In this document: positions 12,627 through 23,800 of the stretch, piece by piece
Numbering within the stretch: the first letter of the stretch is position 1
Layout: the number at the start of each line of letters is the position of its first letter
DNA from: Serinus canaria
Taxonomy: Eukaryota; Chordata; Aves; Passeriformes; Fringillidae
Direction of reading: 5' to 3'
DNA length: 64,000 nt
NCBI RefSeq assembly: GCF_022539315.1
Contig: NC_066327.1
Location: forward strand, 15,834,834-15,898,833
Program-made: the position numbers and the translations under genes
Notes under the pieces: model-generated
The model's database searches: none
Seen by the model: the letters and a program-made list of their open reading frames with translations, nothing else
What the model was told of the DNA's origin: nothing

Positions 12627-12909
12627 ACCTTTCCTTTGTTATAAGGAAAAGACCAAACACACAATCAAACAAAATTGCTTAGGGAAATAAAAATCCAGCC
12701 CTAATCCATCTAATTTAAAAATATATCAGATAGACCAATATAATTGAAAAGTAATTAAAAAGTGGAACAGTTTTGTTAAACAATGAGTGCTGCAGTTGTG
12801 GCACAACCTGTGACTGTGCAGCAGAGCTGTAAGCAGGTCTCAAATATTAGTGCAGAAAATCAGAAGTGAGCAGTCTGTAGGGGAAACACTCTTGAAAGGG
12901 TTTGCAGCA
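12561..12909 (+). repeat. Direct duplication, copy A (349 bp)
   Basis: This 349-bp interval aligns without gaps to 16119-16467, with about 11 mismatches (near 97% identity). It begins inside the CR1 3' end, at GGATGGAGCAGAGGCTGC, and continues about 283 bp into AT-rich non-CR1 flanking DNA, ending at GGGTTTGCAGCA. The full CR1 lies to its left only in this copy, so this is likely the parental copy. Confidence 0.93.
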
Positions 12910-15900
12910 ACTGAGGGCCAGACCCTGCTTCCCACAACCACTGAAATGTGCTTTGCAAGGGACAGACAAGCAGGGCCAAGGATGAGAGCAGGGCAGCATC
13001 ACCACATAGAGAGATACAGCCCCCAGTGCCTGAGCAAGAGGTCAGAGGTCCAGTGGCCATGGCTGGGGTCAGCCACGCTCCAGAGAAACCCAAAGCAAGC
13101 CCAAAGGTGCAGCCACAGCTCAGCACAGCAGCCCCACACCCCCGGGGCTGAGTTTAAGTGCAGCTCAGGACCTGCCAGCACAGGTGGGTGCCCAGATGGA
13201 GCCACTCAGGGAAGTCAGAGCCTGCTGAGGTCTGGCAAACCTCTATTTAAACCCAGAGCAACAATCCCCAGTGGCTCTAGATGAATCAAACCAGGTCCTA
13301 AAGTTATAAATGAAGATTTACAATGACAGTGCGAAATGAAAAACCGCTAAGAAATATATTCTGTTCTCAAACATGACAGAGTGAAGGGCAGAAATAAAGC
13401 AGCCAAGGCCATTAAATGCAAGATGGGACCTGGAACAATTGAACAGGGCTGGGGAGAGCATGATCCTGCCCTCGACATGATGCAATCAGCAGCCTCCAGC
13501 AGGTCTAGAATGGAAACAGCATGAAGTGAAGGAGGGGGGGAATGAAAATAAAGCCATCTTTCATGGATCACATGGTCCCATCAGGAAATATGGAAACCTC
13601 TGACTTGTCTGGCTCTCTGTCTCTCCCTCCCTACGGGTCTTGTGCAGAAAGCACAGCCTGTGTGCCCGGGAGGTGATGAAATCCCTAATGCTGTATGGCA
13701 CATGGGGAATTTGGGGGATTGCAAAACAGGATGTTTCTTGGAGGAAATACAGTCTCAGCAAGCAAAAGGTTCAAGTACGGTACATCTCACAATGATGTAA
13801 GAGCTCGATTATGCATCTCCCTTAAAGCCCAGCTTAGGGTTTCAGTTCTAGTAGAACTAATGGGCAACACCTGCTGCGATGAAAACAATTTCCGTCCCTG
13901 AACTCAAGCAGAAGTGTTTATCTTTTGAGTCAGAAAATGTTCCTCTAATGTCTGAACAAGACTCCAGGGACGGGAACATATGCCCAGAGCTGACGTTTCC
14001 GTGCATTAGATCGCTTATAAAAATGGGAATTAGCAAAAACCCGGTATCATCAGATGTCTGGTCCAATAAAGTCATTACATGGAAAGTACAGGAAGGTTCC
14101 TCTAACGTTTCCTCTCCCTGCCACTGTAGTCCCAGTTGCTCTTTGGAGAGCAGAAACAGAGGCTACTGGAAAAGCTTGCTGGGGTGAACTGTGAGTTCAA
14201 AATTCAGGGCTTTTCCAGACCTGTCCCTGGCAAAATTACCATTGGCTTCGATGGAAAGTACCCAAATATGGGCCTCAGGACGTGGGCCCCTTGGTTTTAG
14301 TTACTAATTTTGTTATTAAAGGTTAAACAGAGCTGTTGACAGTACAAACTATTTTCTTACGTAAGCGGTGAAAGGGAGAGTGTCAGATATACCAGATGAA
14401 ACAACGCTGCCAAGTCAAGGCAATATAGGTTATGGGTGAGTGTCCCCTCACAGAACATCCTGCTCTGAGTCCCAAGTATCTCCCTTTTCCTCAAGCAAAA
14501 CTCCCACTTAAATCCACTGGAGCTCGGTATGATAAGGAAGCAGAGTCAAGAAAGGACCTTGGGGTTCAGCCATGGCTGCTACAAGGGTTTTTAGGGAGTG
14601 TAGCTGTTGACAACACAGAGATTCTACTTTTATGTAGTATTCATTAAATATCATAATGTAAATTAAATGTTGAAGTCATCCTGTTATCCACACAACCCTT
14701 AACAACAAAGCCCTGGATGACAGGGATATCAGAGAGGGTATGTTGGGCTTTCCTCCCTTAGTTTCTGCTGCAATGTTCTTTATCTAAAGCTTGAACTCAA
14801 TGCAGGGACTTGTTTTTAATTCTTGACTGAAAATAATAACAGCAAATTACGTGGCACTTAAAAATAATAACCATCCAGTCAAAGGCAAAATGTTCTCCAT
14901 TCAGTCAAACAACACTTCACTGGTTTGGTGATTAAGTGGCAATCCAAAATTTAACTCCCTGGAAAATCTACTGTTGTTATAATGCAATTGTGCTGTCAGG
15001 GCCACAGATAGTTCTGTCTTTAATAACAATGCAACAGACACTGAGAGAAATTCCTGTGGTCGTCTGTCCTCCTCAGATACAGTTATCATCCCATAGATCA
15101 TCAGCTGCACAATAGGCAAGGGTGTCACAAAGTTTTTGACACAGTTAACACATTAACACATCAGACAAATGCAGGACTTCAGCCAGTTCTCACCAAAGCC
15201 AGTGGAAAACTCCAAGGGAGCCTTGCTGGGCACAGGGATGGTGTCACAGGGATTGTCAATCACGTAGCAAACAAGACAATCCCAGCAGCTTTCTGACATC
15301 AGCGTCTGCCTCCACTTGAGGCTTTGGCAGAGCCTCAGGAAGGACTGGTTCTCTGTCTCCTGCTCTTTCAAACAGCCTGAGAATCACAGGGGTTTGTTGT
15401 TTTGGCATAGGGCCCTCCAAAGGACACTGTCGCGCTTCACAGAACTAAAATCTGAATAGCTTCTGTCTTTTCTTCCTACATTTTATGTATTCTTAAGCAT
15501 GACTTTATTTTTACCCCTGTGCTTTACCCAACTTTTTAAAATAAAGCAGCAAGAAGCCTTTGCTCTGCATCAACCCCACAAAATCCCAGATCAGCTCTGA
15601 CTGTGCTGTTGAAGTGTGGCCATAGCAGGCAGTGTATCTAACCACAGAATGTATTTTCTGAGCAAATGTTGAGTAAATCTCCCATAATTTTGCTGAGTAA
15701 GAGTTCACTGGGATTGATCTGCTCAGGGAAGGAACATCAGGGATGAAAACATACTGTTCCCTCACAGTCACAATACCAGCACAGCAATAAACACCACCTC
15801 GCCTGGAAAATGAAGCTCCAAACAGCAAAATCCTTGAGCAAACTGTGCCCAGAAACACCAGAACTTAAAATAAAAAGTAACACAAGAGGGGGAAATATTT

Positions 15901-16118
15901 GATATTAATCCTTAGGACGCTGAATTCCTGCGGGGCTGAAGATCCAAATGAATGAATGGGCAAGAGAAGCTGATCCTGGAAATAAACCCACAGAAACAAA
16001 AGCAGGAGTCTGAATCCAAGATAATTTTCCATTTTTCTACAATCAGGGCTATAAGAACAGAAGGAAACCCGTACATTTACTCACTAACATGGAAAAATAT
16101 CACCCTGAGGCTGCAGAG
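12910..16118. other. Intergenic DNA, nothing recognised
   Basis: Unique-looking sequence with no supportable exon. Short open frames (up to 144 codons at 12850-13284) include duplicated or repeat-derived DNA and have no recognisable product. The 13.9-14.3 kb stretch keeps several CpGs but shows no motif I can name. Confidence 0.55.
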
Positions 16119-16467
16119 GGATGGAGCAGAGGCTGCACTTGATGATACCAGAGCTCTTTTCCAACCAAAATGATTCATGATTCCACCTTTCCTTTGTTAC
16201 AAGGAAAAGACCAAACACACAATCAAACAAAATTGCTTAGGGAAATAAAAATACAGCCCTAATCCATCTAATATAAAAATATATAAGATAGACCAATATA
16301 ATTGGACACTAATTAAAAAGTGGAACATTTTTGTTAAACAATGAGCGCTGCAGTTGTGGCACAACCTGTGACTGTGCAGCAGAGCTGTAAGCAGGTCTCA
16401 AATATTAGTGCAGAATATCAGAAGTGAGCAGTCTGTAGGGGAAACACTCTTGAAAGGGTTTGCAGCA
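16119..16467 (+). repeat. Direct duplication, copy B (349 bp)
   Basis: This is the second copy of the 349-bp segment at 12561-12909, in the same orientation. Only 66 bp of CR1 3' end precede the shared AT-rich flank. Sequence to the left of 16119 and to the right of 16467 is unrelated to copy A. The structure fits either a 5'-truncated CR1 insertion that carried read-through 3' flank, or a small segmental duplication. I found no clear target-site duplication. Confidence 0.93.
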
Positions 16468-16660
16468 GACCCTCAGAGACGCTGCTCCAGAGCCAGCCCA
16501 GCTCCTGGGGAGGCTGTGCCACGTCCTGCCCTGGGCTGGAGCTGCTCCCTCCCTCCAGCTCCAGCTCCTCAGCAGATGGTGGCTGTGCTGCATCTGCTCC
16601 TGACACAGTTCTGCACCTGGGACTGGTGCAGCTCTTCACAGCACCTCAGGGATCTCCTGT

Positions 16661-17024
16661 GAGGAAAGGTTTGGGGTTGTTCAGCCTGGGAAAGAAAAGC
16701 TTCGGGGTCACCTGAAGGGAGCCCACAAGAAAGATCCAGAGACTCCAAAAGGGATGGAGGGACAGGACAAGAGGAAATGGCTCCAAACTGACCAAAAGTA
16801 GGGTTAGATTGGATATTAGGAAGAAACCCTTCCCTGGCAGGGTGGGCAGGCCCTGGCACAGGATGCCCAGAGCAGCTGGGGCTGCCCCTGGATCCCTGGC
16901 AGTGCCCAAGGCCAGGCTGGACAGGGCTTGGAGACACCTGGGACAGTGGAAGGTGTCCTTGCCATGGCAGGGCTGGCACTGGATGGGCTTTAAGGTCCCT
17001 TTCAACCCAACCCATTCTGTGACT
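16661..17024 (+). mobile_element. CR1 LINE, 3' portion
   Basis: It starts at a GAGGAAAGG..TTGGGGTTGTTCAGCC phrase. It continues through 'ttagattggatattaggaagaaa', 'ggcactgg..caggatgcccagag', 'ccaaggccaggctggacaggg' and 'ggaaggtgtccttgccatgg'. It ends with a tail like 'ctttaaggtccctttcaaccc' and 'cattctgtgactgg'. It is a canonical avian CR1 tail with no intact open frame. Confidence 0.92.
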
Positions 17025-17140
17025 GGGAGTTGCCCTGGGATTCCAAACACAGCCTGGGCAAGCACCACCCAAAGGAGGTTGCCAGTCTCCTGTCTCAGAG
17101 CCTTCAAAGGAAAATGGTTGGACAACATGACAAGCAGGTA

Positions 17141-17362
17141 AATGGCTACCCTGGGGTGATAGACATCGAAATCAGCTGAATAACACCAACATTCATTGTC
17201 AAACTTTGCCCAACATAATAAGCTTAGCACCAAATTTTAAGTCACTACAAAAATTCTCTCTCTAAATAAAGTGGAAATGTGTTGTAAGCAACTTCTTTTT
17301 ATTTCACTGCAAAGAATAGAATCTATTTTTTTTTTTTAGCTGCAGTTCATAGAAGACTGCCA
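17141..17362 (+). repeat. Unclassified interspersed repeat, copy 1
   Basis: About 220 bp resemble 20191-20402 in the same orientation. Both copies contain ATCAGCTGAATAACACCA, a CACTACAAAA..CTCTCT phrase, TTTCACTGCAAAGAA, a T-rich run, and TTCATAGAAGACTGC at the end. Divergence is substantial, with many substitutions and small indels, so the copies are old. I do not recognise the family. Boundaries lie near an AGGT on the left and AGACTGC on the right. Confidence 0.85.
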
Positions 17363-20190
17363 GGTTTACATGGGAAACTGGGGAATGAGCATTCCCTGCA
17401 ATGAGTCTGCAGAGGGAAAGAAACAACTTCTCAGAAAGGGCCAGGTTCAGGATTTCAACCTGCACTTTAAGCAGGGGCTAAGAGTAAAGTCCTGCCTGCT
17501 GGAATTGTGAAATCTCTGTAAGCAAGTTTATAAGCAAGCACTAGCACAGCTGGCAAAGGCTTTCAGCCTTAGGAAAAAGTTATTCCACTGGTGAAGACGT
17601 GCAGGAGGGAGCAGATGAACCCAAGTCTGGAAAAGCACAGCAGATGGGGGCTGTGGGGACTGCAGGCCAGTCAAGAAGCCACTGCAATATTCATGAAGGA
17701 CTTTAGGTCTTTAGACCAAAATGCCTTAGCAATAGCTATTAGTAAAATTCTTTTTCCTCTATTTTTTTTTCCTGTTGCTCACACAGACTGGAGTTTTGCA
17801 GACAGCTACAATGAAAACTGCTGGAAATGCCAGACAGAGGGAGGAGATGGACCTGGCACAAAATGTGCAGTGAGGAGACTGCTTTGGGATGTCCTGGTGG
17901 AGCACTTCAGCCCAGCAATGGATTTGGGAAGCAGCTTGCACTGAGCAGAATGCAAAACTCAGAACAGGAAAAGATGCCTGTTCACACTAAAAAAGCTGCT
18001 GTGAAAAGTCAGGTCACAAACAACTGACCAAAGGAAATCCCAGATCTACACTGGGGAAGAAAAGGAAGGTAGGGAGTGAATGTAAATGAGCCAGATTCCC
18101 CCAGGGAAGCAGAAAGAGGGGTCTTGTTAAAGCACCAGCTGTTAGCTCCCATCTGCCTGCAATTCCCACTCCCAGCCTGTGTTAGGATAAAGCCCTTCCA
18201 GAAGGGATTGTGAGTGAGCTGCCTGGAACCTGGAGCAGGCCCAAGTGCAAGCTTGTGGTGGGTGTCCCACAGCTCGGAGAAGACCTTGTGTTTCCCACAG
18301 GGGCTTGAGGCCGTCTCCAGGCAGTGCAGAGGCAAAGGTCACCTGTGGCAGGATTGCCCAAGTGTAGGGAAACCACATGGGGGAAACCAGAAGTTGCTGA
18401 AGCAGCAGAGTCCCCATGCCCAGCTGTCCCCAAGGCCCAAGCAATAGCAGGGCCACTCAGCTGCCATCAAAGGTGGGACAGTGACAGCCTGGAAACCACA
18501 CTGCTGGTCAGAAATAACTCTGTCCCACAGAAATGGGATGCCTCAAGTACATGGAGCTGCAAGGACTAAATGAACTGTCATTATCAGCCCCATCAGGAGA
18601 AATCCAGCTCTTAGTCGAGTTCATGTCTGTATAATAATAAATTATACAGATATGTCAATAAAGTGATCACTGTCTGCAGGGCTGTGGGGCTCTGAGTGAC
18701 CTGTCACTTCAGCAACCTGCTGTTCTACTGTGGTAAGTGAAATTATCTGAGGAAGGTGCTGGTTTGGAGGGGGTTCATCTCTCTGTTAACTGGGCCGAGT
18801 TTTCTCCTGGACATTTCCAGTGGGTGGGAATAAGAACAATTGCTGACTCTGGGGGCAACTCATGGTTTCCTCACTGTCCCTCCAGGGTGACAGAGATGAA
18901 TTGTTCCTCATGTGGACTCGAAGTAAAATTGTGGTGAATTGTGACAGAGATGAATTGCTCCTCATGTGGACTCGGAGTAAAATTGTGGTTTTATCCTGTT
19001 CACAAAACCCATTCATGATCCTCCAGGCCTCTGTGCCATTTCTACAGACTGGTGGGAATCAGCTGCTCCTGCTGGACCAGTTCAGGCTGGATCAAAGACC
19101 ATATTCTGCAGAAAAATGACATAACCAGGTAGAGTCTGGTGGAAAGTCACGTCACAGGGGACAGAGGTCGGCAGACGTGGTGTCACAGAGAAGAGGCTGG
19201 CTCTGAAAGAGCTCAGTGAGGTAAGGGCTGGCAGATGCAGCAGCAGAAAGAAGAGGAAGGTGTAATGTGGCTCTCATGAAAGGCCAGTCCCTTCCCCAGG
19301 CCTGAAGAACTTGGGAGACTCATCCCAAATGAGGCTGCACTAAAAGCAGAGCGAGCCCTCCAGAAGCTCTGTCATCATCACACTGCTCAGGCAGCAAGGA
19401 AAGAGAAACTCTCACCCTGGAGCACAGCCAGAGGCAACTCTGAACTGCCTGAACTGCCTGGAGTGCCCTCAGCACACCCAACTGCAGCAGAACCAGATGC
19501 CAAGAGACACTGGGGCACAAGGATTGTCTGTTGGAGCCTTCATTCACAAATAAATCCACTTTTATCCCAGAGCAGACACCCAGGATAGGGCACCGAGGGA
19601 AACAGGGTCATGGTTTAGATATGGTGCCATCAGACTAAACCAGCACCCAAATATCAAAGTAAAACCATGATAATCTGCTCTGCTGGACGTCATTCAAAGC
19701 CATAAATGCTCAAGAGATACGTCAGAGAATGACACAGAGTCTAACCCGAGATCTGAGAAATGAAAACATCCTCATTTCAGTTGTGTTGTTTCTGTCCTTA
19801 AAACACAGGCTGAACTTTTGGTAGGAGAATAATAGGCACCAAATCATTTTAATGAGACAAGAGATGAAATTTGCAGGGACTAGGCATCAATTTGAGAGAA
19901 ATCATATCCTCCTGGCAGGAGATTTAATCATCTGATTATTTCAGGAGACACATTTTGGCATAGGAGCTGTTTGTAGGCGCCAAAAATTCCTACAGGTTTG
20001 TTCGAAACTTCACAGAAGAGGCACAGAACTATTATGTCAGCCAATTAATAGAGACTTTTGACTGAAGAAAAATAACATTCAATCAAAATTGCCTAAAACA
20101 ATCCTTTCTCGTGTATCTGTATTCAAAGCACTTCAAAACCAGCTGATCTTAGATCACCAGCCCATATCCTGCCCTCTTCTTTCAGGTCTT
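17363..20190. other. Intergenic DNA with a small tandem duplication
   Basis: No gene is recognised. The only structure is the two-copy tandem repeat annotated separately at 18887-18990. Short open frames on both strands have no recognisable product. Confidence 0.55.
18887..18990. repeat. Tandem duplication, period 54 bp
   Basis: GTGACAGAGATGAATTG begins at 18887 and again at 18941. The copies continue through CTCATGTGGACTCG and AGTAAAATTGTGGT with only two or three differences. The period is a multiple of three, so both copies share open frames. This creates short repetitive peptides but does not imply coding. Confidence 0.93.
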
Positions 20191-20402
20191 TATGGCCACT
20201 CTGGAGTGATGATCCATCAAGATCAGCTGAATAACACCAGCACCTAGGATCAAACATAATACACCCAACCCCAAACTGTAAACCACTACAAAATACTCTC
20301 TTTAAATAAGGTGGAAATGGGTGATGAGAAACTTTTTTTTTTCACTGCAAAGAACACAATCGACTTTATTTTTTTTTTAAGCTGGAATTCATAGAAGACT
20401 GC
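20191..20402 (+). repeat. Unclassified interspersed repeat, copy 2
   Basis: Partner of 17141-17362, aligned over about 212 bp and sharing the blocks listed there. Flanking DNA on both sides is unrelated to copy 1, so this is a dispersed element or an old duplicated segment. No terminal inverted repeat was evident. Confidence 0.85.
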
Positions 20403-20777
20403 AGAATATTACCCTGACTTGCTCTTGTGAATCACTGTCACAAGGCCACTTTGAACCTCTCCTCAGTGCTCTTTAGCCAGCTGAGGACATCTGTGCTGAG
20501 CTCTGCTTTCCAGGCACACGGGGAGGAATGTGTGTGGACACAGATGTGTATCCACACATCCCCGAGGGTTCCCTGAGTCAGGAGGGCTCTGAAAGGGGCA
20601 CCCCAAGGTTTCCATACCTAACAAATCCTACCCAGCAATGAGGAAATTGAACAGCCTATATTTTAGCAAATACAAACCCAAAGATTTGGTCCTGCTTAGT
20701 GAATTGAGCCCGCCAGAGATGTTCATTGAAGGAGAGGCAAACGCCGAGGGAACTCCATAACCCTCCTAGACAGATGC

Positions 20778-20802
20778 AAAAAAAAAAAAAAAAAAAAAAA
20801 AA
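20778..20802. repeat. Poly(A) homopolymer, A25
   Basis: An uninterrupted run of 25 adenines on the + strand. No identifiable retrocopy lies directly upstream, so I do not call it a retroposon tail. Confidence 0.95.
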
Positions 20803-23800
20803 TTTGGAAATACCCCAGTGTGTTCCAGCAGCCTATAACGGGAGACTGGCTGTGGAAGAAGAATTGCTGGTATGATCTCAGGACTCAAGCCACTGTAGTC
20901 AGCCAGTCTGCCCACAACGATGGGCCAGCCAAGACAATGCCAGCTCTATGCTCACTGATAATCCAGCCCCAAACACAAACTGCATCCCCCTGACTGACCA
21001 TGCCACAGGAGCAGGCGGGAGGACGTGGAAACCTCAGGAAGGTAGCAGGCTACCTGCTCTCCTAGGCTCAACAGCAGGGAAATTTCTTCTGCTGCTTGCA
21101 AAAGCTCCTAATGGGGTCAGCTGAAATGATGGATGTAAACAGCTCCTCCAGCCACAGGCAGTGCCGGATACTCCTACAAGTACTAAGCTCCTGTGGGTAT
21201 TACACAACTGCCTCTATTCAGGAGGCTAAAAAGGAGTTCAGTCCTGCTTGTATATGCTGGAATCATTACATACAGTGTTCCCATAAATCATATAAATGGG
21301 TGTTACTGTGCCACTGGTTGGGACAGCTGCTGTTATTATTGAAAACCCTCCTGGCAACCCAAGCCCGGTGCCATTCAAGCTGAGGCTGGCCTCGCTGCAG
21401 CTTGTGCTGGGCTCAAGCCTGTGCCCTGCAAAGCTTCCCCAAAAGATTTGGGCAGAGTTGAGGCTGCTGTGCCCGTTCTCCATCACCCAAGGGTGACACA
21501 TGTTGACACGGGGCCCTGTCCCCAGCCCTGTCACCAGCCACTCCCCACGGGGAGCTCTGTCACCTCCAGGCTGCTCCGAGCCCTTGGAGCAGGGGCTGCT
21601 CCACGTCCCAGCCTGTTTTGGATGAAAAGCCTGCTGTGACACAGGCCACTGGGGACAGCCACCCCAACCTTCCTGCTGGGGACATCACAGACGCAGAGGA
21701 ACCTCCGAGCTCTCAGGGCACCCAGCGAAGCTGCAGGGGACAGAAGCACAAAAGCACAGGCAGCTTTTACCTCAGCCAAAGTGCCACCAGTTATCAGAAG
21801 AGACACTTGGCTGAACACAGAGACTGCAAATGACAGAGAGGAGTCCCAGGAGGCAGCAGAAGGCCATGGACACCCTGTCTGTGGTCTTGTTCTGCACATT
21901 CCACCCTCAAGTCGGCTCTGTCTGAACCTCTCACCCACACATAATTTATTCCTGTGGCTTTTCATGAAATAGGAATTCTGAAACAAGATGTACAGAAAGT
22001 TTAGTACATGGTGTTAAGGCTAGCATCCATCATGCCAGCTCTCCCTCTCCAATGAATTCGTTCTGCTTGTTATTATCATCTGTCTATATTCATAAACAAT
22101 ACCCTTATGATTTTTTCCATGCCTATTTATTTCCTCAGTCACTGACTTGGTTTCCCGAGGCTATCAGAAAATTACATATAAATATTTATATAAACAGATC
22201 TCTGTTTTGAAATGGTCCCCAGCTACTTCTGAATGCAATATGACATCAACCAAAAATCAAGGCATGCTTGGCACACAGAACCCACTACTGACTGTGAAAA
22301 TGGGGTGTAGCTGAAATAGCCCCAGGGAAGGACCCACCAAACTCATATCCAGAATATATTTCATATACATTATGTTTACATTATATTATGCTATATTATG
22401 TGGGTATTTACATTAAATTATTATGTTTACACTCTATTTCAGTAAATCTGGGGCCCAGGATTGGTACATGGATGGGCAAAACTCTTGGGGGGATGGGAGA
22501 ACAATTTCATGAGGGGCCATTCATGCACCAGCCAGATGTGCTGTTAGAGCTGAACTGCAGCACCACAGCTTAGGAAGGGGGTGAAAGGATTGAATTGCAC
22601 TCCTGGACACATTTCCAGGTTAAAATCTGATTACACCAGGACAGAGAAGACAGCAAGTATTATCTCTGAGGGTTTCTCGCACAGTAAACAGCATCCAGCA
22701 ATTCTTCCATTTTCGGTTATAAAGTAATTTGGAATGAGGAGGAAAAAAACCTTCTGAAATAATCCCTTTGCAGACATGAGAAACTGCCATGTACGGTGCC
22801 ATGCTGATGAGCCCAGCTATAATCCAATCTTTGCTTTCTGCTGACTGGCTGAGCTCTGGTGGTTTATGATGTCAGAGGAACCCCTCAAAAGAATTATAGC
22901 CTTTTACTCAGCTCTGAACCACGTATTATTATGAATACTAAACTGGTTCAAGTGCTCTTTTGGTCTTGCTCTAACATTAGACAAAGTCTCAAGCAATTAC
23001 CTATCTCTTCAAGGAATGTGTTTTCCTTGGCGTGGGATCCTGCTGGAAGCAGGAGGGAACATTTGTGGACACAACTTCCCCAGAGCCAGCACAGGGCAAG
23101 GTACAAACACCAGGACAGGGCTCCGGTCCCCACAGCCCCACAAAATAAAAGGCCTCCACCACAAAGCAAATCTTATTCATGCTAAAAAGACGTTAAATAA
23201 ACACAGATAGGGGCGATGCAGGCGAGAGGCACATCGTGGTGGCAGAGTTACTGCAAGTTACATTGTGGTGGATAAACACTGCAGTAATTTGAAAACAGAT
23301 GCCAGCATTAGCCCTGCAGAAAGAGAGAGGGGTTCAGGCAGTTCCTGCATCCAAGTGGCCCTGGCAAGTTCCATGACAGCAGCAGGACTTTAATTTTTAT
23401 TTTAAAAGTTGCCTGTTGCAGTGTTGGTAGCTGGAGCAGGACAGATCTGTGACTCTGCTCCCTGCACTGACCCCTGTTTTTGCTAAGCCTGGCTCGTAAC
23501 TGCTGAGATTTGGAGAATCTTTTCAGCCTCGACTGACAATTAACTATTTACTTTAAAGCATGGGGGGTTTTTAATGTGAATTTCGACTCACAGTACTCAT
23601 TATTCCACAGGAAGAATAAGAACCTATAAATTGTGTCATGTAGGTCACGGATGAAATACCTCTAAGCCAACATGGTCAACAGGCTGTGCTGTGTGTCAGA
23701 GCATCTGCCCAGATCCCACAGGAGTGAAGAGAGGTCCTACCAGGCCATAGGAACTCCTGGACCTATGGGTTAACTATTGTCCGATCCAGCTGAGAAGTCC

